From positions 62,001 through 126,000 of the forward strand of contig JAPKMW010000012.1 of NCBI GenBank assembly GCA_026645575.1: 64,000 nt of DNA, in the 5' to 3' direction. Numbering within the stretch: position 1 is the stretch's first letter; each line of letters starts with the position of its first letter. The notes under the pieces were generated by a model. It searched no databases. It was not told where the DNA came from and was given only the letters and a program-made list of their open reading frames with translations. This DNA comes from Caldilineaceae bacterium. Its GTDB lineage: Bacteria > Chloroflexota > Anaerolineae > Caldilineales > Caldilineaceae. Below are positions 58,701 to 64,000 of this stretch, in pieces. The position numbers and the translations under genes are program-made.

Positions 58701-60396
58701 CGAGAATATTCTGCTCAGTGCCCATCATCACTTCCGTAGCGGTGACCAGTTCTTCACGAATGGCATCCAGCGGCGGATTGGTGACTTGCGCAAACAATTG
58801 GCGGAAGTAACTATAGAGCAGTTGCGATTGGTCGGAAAGCACCGCGACTGGCGCATCATCGCCCATTGCACCCAGCGCTTCGACGCCGTTCTTTGCCATC
58901 GGCGCCATCAAGACACGGAGCGTTTCAAAGGTGTAGCCAAAGGCGTGTTGACGCTGCAATACTTGGGTGTGTGAATCGGGTTCAGCAATACCAGGCGCCG
59001 CCGGAATATCATTCAGGCTCACCAAGTATTTATCCAGCCATTCGCGATAAGGGTGTTCGTTGGCGTAGGCATTTTTGATCTCTTCGTCGGCAATGATACG
59101 CCCCTCCACCGTATCGACCAGGAACATACGGCCCGGTTGCAGGCGGCTCTTCTGTAAAATATTTTCCGCCGGAATGTCCAGCACGCCCACTTCGGAAGCC
59201 ATGACGACCATGTCGTCCTTGGTGACATAGTAGCGGGAAGGACGGAGGCCATTGCGATCTAACACGGCGCCGACGACGGCGCCATCGGTGAAGACAATCG
59301 AGGCCGGACCATCCCACGGTTCCATGAGGGTGCTGTGATATTCGTAGAAGGCTTTCTTGGCGTCGCTCATGCTCTCGTGGTTGGACCACGGTTCGGGAAT
59401 CATCATCATGACGGCATGGGGTAAGGATCGACCGGCCAAGTGCAAAAATTCGAGCGAGTTATCAAACATAGCGCTGTCACTGCCGTCGGGGTCGATGATC
59501 TGCTGCGTCACTTTGGGCATATCGGCGCCAAAGAGATCACTCTGCATCACCGACTGGCGAGCGTACATCCAGTTAACATTGCCGCGCACGGTGTTGATTT
59601 CGCCGTTGTGAATCAGGAAGCGATTGGGGTGGGCGCGCTCCCAACTGGGGAAGGTGTTGGTGCTGAAGCGGGAGTGAACGACGGCAATGGCGCATTCGAC
59701 ATCGGGATCGAGCAGGTCCGGGTAGTAGCTGACCACCTGCTCCGACATCAACATGCCTTTGTAGACAATGGTGCGGCTGGAGAGGCTGGCGACATAGAAG
59801 AGGCGGCCATGTTCGTTGTGATTATTATAGCGGATGTATTGCTCAACCCGCTTGCGGATGACATAGAGTTTGCGTTCAAAGGCCAGGGGGTCGCTGCCGA
59901 TCAACTTATCCGGGTTGCAACCAATAAAGACTTGGCGCATCCAGGGTTCGGCGCTTTTGGCCGAATCGCCGATAAGGCTGTTATCGGTGGGCACATCGCG
60001 CCAGCCAAGGACGGTCTGCCCTTCTTCCTGTACAATCTCTTCCAAATGATGCTCAAAATGGTGACGCAACTTGGCATCTTTGGGCAGAAACAACATGCCG
60101 ACGCCATACTCACCAGCGGCGGGCAGGGCAAAGCCGTGTTCAGTTGCCACCCGCGCAAAGAACTTGTGGGGCAGTTGGAGCAAAATACCAGCCCCGTCAC
60201 CGGTGTTTGCTTCGGCGCCACAGGCGCCACGATGGCTAAGATGTTCGAGGACGGTGAGCGCCTGGCGGACAATGGCGTTCGATCGTTTCCCTTTGACATT
60301 GACCACAAAACCGACGCCACAAGCATCATGCTCATACTGGGGATCATACAACCCTTGTTTCGGCGGCAACCCACCCGTATTCTGTGTAATCGCCAT
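55768..60396 (-). CDS. gltB: Glutamate synthase large (alpha) subunit
   Basis: The product is 1542 aa from ATG 60396, which has AAGGAGAG 4 nt before it; further upstream in-frame codons have no homology. The type 2 glutamine amidotransferase domain begins at the expected self-processing Cys (HDACGVGF, about 25-32) and holds [15 protein letters not shown]. The central domain carries [22 protein letters not shown]. The FMN/3Fe-4S synthase domain has [12 protein letters not shown] and the cluster Cys in [18 protein letters not shown]. The C-terminal beta-helix domain ([40 protein letters not shown]) completes it. It makes glutamate from glutamine and 2-oxoglutarate with GltD. Confidence 0.97.
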   Translation of the reverse strand: MAITQNTGGLPPKQGLYDPQYEHDACGVGFVVNVKGKRSNAIVRQALTVLEHLSHRGACGAEANTGDGAGILLQLPHKFFARVATEHGFALPAAGEYGVGMLFLPKDAKLRHHFEHHLEEIVQEEGQTVLGWRDVPTDNSLIGDSAKSAEPWMRQVFIGCNPDKLIGSDPLAFERKLYVIRKRVEQYIRYNNHNEHGRLFYVASLSSRTIVYKGMLMSEQVVSYYPDLLDPDVECAIAVVHSRFSTNTFPSWERAHPNRFLIHNGEINTVRGNVNWMYARQSVMQSDLFGADMPKVTQQIIDPDGSDSAMFDNSLEFLHLAGRSLPHAVMMMIPEPWSNHESMSDAKKAFYEYHSTLMEPWDGPASIVFTDGAVVGAVLDRNGLRPSRYYVTKDDMVVMASEVGVLDIPAENILQKSRLQPGRMFLVDTVEGRIIADEEIKNAYANEHPYREWLDKYLVSLNDIPAAPGIAEPDSHTQVLQRQHAFGYTFETLRVLMAPMAKNGVEALGAMGDDAPVAVLSDQSQLLYSYFRQLFAQVTNPPLDAIREELVTATEVMMGTEQNILVAKPENCHQIKLKNPILSNEDLAKIRHLNRDGFKVATLPMLFPIHEGATGLERALDKLFAQADEAIKTGVNILILSDRGVTAELAPIPALLATAGLHHHLIRAKTRTQVALVVESGEPREVHHFSVLIGYGATAINPYMAYETIHDMIEQRLLTDTTYEKAKYQFIKASLKGVVKVLSKMGISTLQSYCGAQIFEALGLSQALVDKYFTWTPTRIQGIGLEQIYEEVKMRHQRAFPERGKGVDVLIPGGYYQWRADGDRHLFNPRTIHTLQLATRTNNYNAFKEYSALVNAQEKEFCTLRALLDFHFAENPIPIEEVESVESIVKRFKTGAMSYGSISKEAHETLAIAMNRIGGRSNTGEGGEDPARYVLDPNGDSRNSAIKQVASGRFGVTSLYLVNAKELQIKMAQGAKPGEGGQLPGAKVYPWIAKTRHSTPGVGLISPPPHHDIYSIEDLAELIHDLKNANHYARISVKLVSEVGVGTIAAGVAKGHADVILISGHDGGTGASPQTSIKHAGLPWELGIAETHQTLVLNNLRSRVALETDGQLKTGRDVAIAALLGAEEFGFATGPLVTLGCIMMRVCHLDTCPVGVATQNPDLRAKFNGKPEYAINFMYFIAQELREYMAKLGFRTVSEMVGRVDKLEARQAIQHWKAKGIDLSPLLWKPNVGEDVGQYCQIPQDHGLDKALDRTTLLDLCQPALERGEKVKATVPIQNLNRVVGTMVGSEITRRYGVEGLPEDTIHLHFKGSAGQSFGAFTPKGMTLELEGDGNDYFGKGLSGAKLICYPPEGSTFRAEENVIIGNVALYGATSGEAYIRGMAGERFGVRNSGVHAVVEGVGDHGCEYMTGGRVVVLGQTGRNFAAGMSGGIAYVVDWHGDFARRTNREMVDLETLTDAEEIAEVKAMIQRHADYTNSDLGWRVLLRWDELLPKIVKVMPRDYKRVLEAIAHVTAQGLSGEEAVMAAFEINKNDESRVGGN

Positions 60397-60640
60397 AGCT
60401 CTCTCCTTCACCTTCTCTGATGTGACGAACTTCCCGAAGTGTTCAGTTGCGACAATGACTACCGCGCTGCACGCATGGCAGTAATCGTTTTCCTTTAACA
60501 AGCATTCCACCCTTCATGCCGTAGCGTGTCGCCCATAAAACGCCAATTTTTCAAGGAGTGGACAATCAGATAGCAACTGAACCGACTTTGCGTTTGTTAA
60601 AAACAAGCATTATGAAATCGCGAGTAGCTCAAGCTTTGGC

Positions 60641-60699
60641 GGCTTACACATCTTTTGGTATACCAAATCTGTATGATATACAAAAAGAAGGGCAGCCAA
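60641..60699. promoter_or_regulatory. Palindrome nest in the gltB upstream region
   Basis: TTTGGTATACCAAA (60654-60667) is a perfect 14-bp palindrome. It lies inside a 9-bp inverted repeat GGCTTACAC (60641-60649) / GTGTAAGCC (60691-60699). Together they look like a regulator-binding region; no regulator gene is adjacent. Confidence 0.45.
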
Positions 60700-60768
60700 G
60701 GTGTAAGCCACCCTAGCCACCCTACATCGCGTGGCAATCAATCTATTGTACTTTCCTGGGGACGCCAG

Positions 60769-60799
60769 TTGGGTATCGGAATTTAGTATACTATATAAT
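60769..60799 (+). promoter_or_regulatory. Candidate promoter for the glycosyltransferase genes
   Basis: TTGGGT (60769-60774) is followed after 17 nt by TATATA and, two bases on, TATAAT. It is about 220 nt before the start codon, so the leader would be long. Confidence 0.35.
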
Positions 60800-61022
60800 T
60801 TACAATCGGTAAATATTGTGAAATTATACACGAAGTCGCAATTTTAGCGCAAATGGCTATTGCACACAAATTGGAGTAAGGATGATCGCACTTTTGCACA
60901 TTATTCCGGTCTGTAATTGTGGGATTCCTCGAAAGCGCGTTATGATTGGGCAAGAATCGCTTATCGTCGGGGCATGATATGTTATGCCACACTAGTTTTT
61001 ATGCATTGAAGGAATTGGGTTT

Positions 61023-63395
61023 GTGCAGAGTTCTCCATCGTTGCGGCGCTTCCCGATAAACCGCTGGGGGTTGGTGGTGGCGCTGGTTGGACTGCTGGCG
61101 GTCGCCTTTTGGGTGCGCTGGCAGTATGTGCGCCAGGTGAGTCTGGATGTTGATGAATTTACCACGCTCTGGGCGGCGCGCCGGATTTTAGAAGCGGGCA
61201 TTCCTAGTATGCCGAGTGGTGTCATCTACACGCGCGGCTTGCTCAATATGTATATCACTGCGCTCTTTGGCGCCATCGGCGGCTTAACCTATACGGTTGG
61301 ACGCTTGCCAAGTGTTTTCTTTGGACTGTTGACCATTGCCACCGTTTTTCACTTGGGACGACGCGCCTGGGATTGGCGGGTGGGTTGGCTGGCGGCACTG
61401 GCCTTGGCCTTGATTCCTGAAACCATAAAATGGGACAGCAGCGCCCGCTTTTATGCGCAACTGGTCTTCTTTGCCCTGTTAACCTTGTGGAGCGCCTTTG
61501 CCCTAGCTAGGATGGATGAAAAGGCGCAACAGCAACCACGTACAGTCTGGCGCGCCCATCTGCGCTTTGCCCTCTGTTTTGTCCTGGCGCTCTTTTCCCA
61601 GGAAGAGACCATTCTGCTCTACCCAGCATTGCTAGTCGGGCTATGGTGGTGGCGCGGCTGGCGTTACTTTCTGCAACCAGCGACGATCATGGCGCACCTG
61701 ATCTGTCTGGTGGCAATGGGCTTGCGCTATCTTTTTGAGATTTTCGGCCAACCCGGTTATTTTACCGCCGTACAGACACACAAAAGTTATATCGACCCAG
61801 CCATTAGTTGGTATGCGATTGACCAACTGTTTTTGCCCCTATTGCCCCAGCTTTGGCTGCTCTTTTTGCCGGTAGCGTTGCTGATTACCCTGATACAACT
61901 AGCAAAAGTCCAGCGGCAACCCCGCTCCTTACCAGCGTTTCACCAGGCAACACTCTTTTTTCTACTCAATTTTCTGATTGTCGCCTCCTTTTTGATTTTC
62001 GTAGTCGGCGTCAACTGGCATGACAAACGCTTCGGCTTGATGATCCAGCCGTGGTGGTTGCTGGCCGGGGCTGCGGGTGCGATCTGGTTACTGGACAGGG
62101 TGACAACGCACTGGTCGTGGCGCGCAGTAACAACGATAGCTTTTTCCTTGCTCATCGTGTGGCCGCTCTGGCCGATGGCGCAACGGCTGGTGGCGCGACC
62201 CGGGGAAGGCTACGATGCGGTTTTCGCCTATGTCGCCGCCCAGCGCCAAACCGAAGATGTGGTGATGACGCCGCAGCCGCCGGCCTGTGTTTTCATTTTG
62301 GGTCAGCCCTGTGACTATTACGCCAGAGAACGCGGCTATGAACCCTACACGATTGAACGTAATGGCGTGCTGGTGGATCGCTGGTCGGGCGCGGAACTGC
62401 TAGAGACGGCGACCCAACTGGAAACGGTGGTGCGGCAGGCGCCGCGGGTCTGGTTTGTTACCGATCGCGAACGGTTGGCGAAACGGTATAATGCCGAGTT
62501 TCTGCGCATGATCGTCGAACAGTTTGATGTCGCCTATGAGGAACGCGAAGTGCTGGCGCTCCTGGCAACAGGGTGGCAGGAACTGCCGGTCTACACGGTG
62601 CAGCGTACCCCCAACAGACCGGTGCAAATCGGGCCGATGAATTTAGTCAACTGGGCGCGTACCACGCCTACCTCTGGTGAACCGCTCCAGACCATGCTCT
62701 TCTGGCAACTGAGCGCGGCCATCGATGAACCGGTTCACACGTCGCTCCAACTGGTGCGTAGTGATGGGGTGCGCATTTCCCAAGCCGATGGCGCACCGAC
62801 CGATGGCCTGGTCGCCACTGATGACCACCCGCTGGTGCCGCTGCCCGACTACAAAGTGATGCTCTTGCCAGCGGATTTGGCGCCCGGTCATTACCGGCTG
62901 GAAGTGGTGGCTTACGCCGTCGCGACCCATGAACCGCTGGCCGATCCGGTTGCGGTGGATTGGTTTACCCTTGGCCCGCGCCCGGCGACACCAACGCAGG
63001 AGAGCGCTGTCCAGTGGCAGAATGGGCTGCACCTGTTGGGCCATGATGATTTACCGGCCAGCTTGACGCCGGCAACCGCTTTTGTGGTGCGGCTGCTCTG
63101 GTCAACCGCGGCGCCCATTGCCGACGATTATACCGCCTTTGTTCATCTTTTAGGGCCAGACGGGGCAATTGTGGCGCAGAATGATCGACGCCCGCTGGAT
63201 GGCTTCTACCCGACCAGCGGCTGGACGGTGGATGAGTCGGTGGAGGATTTTTATGAGCTGACCTTGCCGGCACAATTGCCGTCGGGGGGGTATCGGCTGC
63301 TGGTGGGTTGGTATCAACCGGCGACCAACGAACGGCTCCGCTTAGCGGATAGCCGCGACGCATTGGAAGTAGCGCGCTGGGTGGTGCAGCCATGA
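61023..63395 (+). CDS. Glycosyltransferase family 39-like membrane protein
   Basis: The 790-aa protein starts at a GTG with GAAGGAATTG upstream. About 10-12 hydrophobic helices fill residues 15-390, beginning WGLVVALVGLLAVAFWVRW. After the first helix comes the acidic SLDVDEFTTLWAARRILEAGIPSM, the GT39/PMT-type motif that binds the polyprenol-phosphate-sugar donor. The C-terminal 380 residues are soluble and beta-rich (VYTVQRTPNRPVQIGPMNLVNWART and on), a domain probably outside the membrane. Such enzymes transfer a sugar from a lipid carrier to protein or glycan. A second GT39-like gene overlaps its stop by 4 nt. Confidence 0.85.
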   Translation: MQSSPSLRRFPINRWGLVVALVGLLAVAFWVRWQYVRQVSLDVDEFTTLWAARRILEAGIPSMPSGVIYTRGLLNMYITALFGAIGGLTYTVGRLPSVFFGLLTIATVFHLGRRAWDWRVGWLAALALALIPETIKWDSSARFYAQLVFFALLTLWSAFALARMDEKAQQQPRTVWRAHLRFALCFVLALFSQEETILLYPALLVGLWWWRGWRYFLQPATIMAHLICLVAMGLRYLFEIFGQPGYFTAVQTHKSYIDPAISWYAIDQLFLPLLPQLWLLFLPVALLITLIQLAKVQRQPRSLPAFHQATLFFLLNFLIVASFLIFVVGVNWHDKRFGLMIQPWWLLAGAAGAIWLLDRVTTHWSWRAVTTIAFSLLIVWPLWPMAQRLVARPGEGYDAVFAYVAAQRQTEDVVMTPQPPACVFILGQPCDYYARERGYEPYTIERNGVLVDRWSGAELLETATQLETVVRQAPRVWFVTDRERLAKRYNAEFLRMIVEQFDVAYEEREVLALLATGWQELPVYTVQRTPNRPVQIGPMNLVNWARTTPTSGEPLQTMLFWQLSAAIDEPVHTSLQLVRSDGVRISQADGAPTDGLVATDDHPLVPLPDYKVMLLPADLAPGHYRLEVVAYAVATHEPLADPVAVDWFTLGPRPATPTQESAVQWQNGLHLLGHDDLPASLTPATAFVVRLLWSTAAPIADDYTAFVHLLGPDGAIVAQNDRRPLDGFYPTSGWTVDESVEDFYELTLPAQLPSGGYRLLVGWYQPATNERLRLADSRDALEVARWVVQP

Positions 63396-64000
63396 CCAAG
63401 CAGAGAACAAAAACACCCTGGTGGGTTGGTCTGGGGTTGTTGCTGGTGATTGCGCTCAACCTCGGCGGCAATCTCTATTGGCTTGACCGGAATGTCGTGC
63501 AAATCGGGCGCGATGCGAGTGGGCATCTGGAGCGGACAGCGCAAATTGCCACCTTGCTGGAGGAAATTACCCCACAGACACTGTTCCAGGCGTTAACTTA
63601 TACGGATTATCGACCACCGGCGCTTTATCTGGCGGCGCAACCATTTTATGCGTTGCTGGGACGCACGATGGACAGTGCGCAGTTGACCAATGTGGTGTTG
63701 ATGGCGGCGATTCTGGTGTTGACCTACCTGTTGGCAAGTCAGATTGTCAATCCAGTGATGGCGCTGCTGGCGACGGCGATGACGGCCTTTTTGCCGATCT
63801 TGATGGGGATGTCGCGGCTCTACTATACAGAAAATTTCCTGACAACGGTGATTCTGCTCAATTTGCTGGCGCTGGTGAAAAGTGATAGCTTTCAGCGGCG
63901 CAGGTGGGCCTTGCTTTGGGGCATAACACTGGGGCTGGCGCTGCTGGTGAAGTGGACAGCGCCGATTTATATTTTGTTACCGACAGTGTTTGTGCTGCGA
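63392..64000 (+). CDS. Glycosyltransferase family 39-like membrane protein (3' end outside window)
   Basis: ATG 63392 overlaps the previous stop (ATGA). The 203 visible codons show a first membrane helix (WWVGLGLLLVIALNLGGNLYW), the motif region IGRDASGHLERTAQIATLL with TDYRPPALYLAAQPFYALLG (a GT39-like PP-ALY-L), and two or three further helices ending at LPTVFVLR at the window edge. It is a paralogue or partner of the preceding protein. The rest is outside the window. Confidence 0.8.
   Translation, partial: MTKQRTKTPWWVGLGLLLVIALNLGGNLYWLDRNVVQIGRDASGHLERTAQIATLLEEITPQTLFQALTYTDYRPPALYLAAQPFYALLGRTMDSAQLTNVVLMAAILVLTYLLASQIVNPVMALLATAMTAFLPILMGMSRLYYTENFLTTVILLNLLALVKSDSFQRRRWALLWGITLGLALLVKWTAPIYILLPTVFVLR

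Larger units (their letters stand above)
60397..61022. other. 626-nt intergenic region between divergent genes
   Basis: It separates leftward gltB from the rightward glycosyltransferase genes and is A+T-rich. It holds palindromes at 60641-60699 and a possible promoter at 60769-60799. Short frames exist on the minus strand but show no ribosome-binding site or similarity, and I do not call genes. Confidence 0.6.

Noticed and set aside
59440..60420. Long open frame opposite gltB (326 codons)
   Set aside because: It lies wholly within a clear glutamate synthase gene on the other strand, has no ribosome-binding site and no recognisable family; such frames are common opposite G+C-rich genes.
60610..60992. 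Two small frames in the gltB upstream region
   Set aside because: A+T-rich, no ribosome-binding site, no family resemblance, and they cross palindromes that look regulatory.

Overview
The window looks like chromosomal DNA of moderately high G+C from a member of the Chloroflexota, probably from the Caldilinea/Anaerolinea side. This is inference: no rRNA is present and no search was run. The pointers are several Uma2/DUF820 proteins, a long bacterial RqcH, a Tat-lipoprotein sugar-binding protein, several phytanoyl-CoA dioxygenases, stand-alone rpsA, rpsU and infA genes, and large glutamate synthase subunits. I see no phage, plasmid, CRISPR or tRNA genes.

Left third (1-20.9 kb): mostly housekeeping. 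A methyltransferase runs off the left edge. It is followed by an anchored low-complexity protein, an acetamidase/formamidase, a GDPD/HAD pair, RNase HI, an anchored M23 peptidase divergent from trmD, a hicAB toxin-antitoxin pair, rqcH, a Uma2 protein, a FemAB/CelD-like acyltransferase, a DtxR-family regulator with a Nudix hydrolase, infA-rpsU-rpsA, and a moxR-DUF58-DUF4129 operon.

Middle (21-36.6 kb): a more fluid accessory zone. It has a leaderless cytochrome P450 next to the 3' scrap of a second P450 and a gutted AAA-ATPase-like gene. It also has a thiazoline-carboxylate hydrolase homologue, a thioredoxin-like protein, two MFS transporters, an AAA_14/DUF4143 ATPase, an M20 peptidase plus phytanoyl-CoA dioxygenase pair preceded by a truncated flavoprotein stub, FAH-family and HpcH/HpaI-family enzymes, and an operon of Uma2, a D-apionate-lactonase-like protein and an AAC(3)-like acetyltransferase.

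Carbohydrate region (36.9-52.9 kb): a tight four-gene operon (unknown protein, KdsB-like CMP-ulosonate synthetase, methyltransferase, DapA/NanA-type aldolase), then an ABC sugar importer whose two permease genes are separated by a second AAA_14/DUF4143 ATPase. After it come a sialidase-fold protein, a short-chain dehydrogenase, two more phytanoyl-CoA dioxygenases, a DUF5060/apiosidase-like glycosidase and a UxuA-type mannonate dehydratase. Together these suggest import and breakdown of plant or microbial glycans, possibly including apiose. The right end holds gltD, a DUF4351-type nuclease-like gene, gltB, and two glycosyltransferase-39-like membrane proteins, the last one cut by the window edge.

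The most striking non-coding signal is a set of about fifteen large hairpins. Most arms are built from short tandem words that differ between loci (GAGAGATT, GGAAGTA, GTCTCCA, GGAAGGATGA, TGGCAAG and others). Almost all abut, or run into, the 3' end of a gene, and nearly all have the purine-rich arm first on both strands. At one convergent junction the arms encode the same C-terminal peptide, ETERLRD, in two unrelated proteins. A second recurrent theme is apparently leaderless promoters in front of accessory genes (hicA, P450 and both AAA_14 ATPases).
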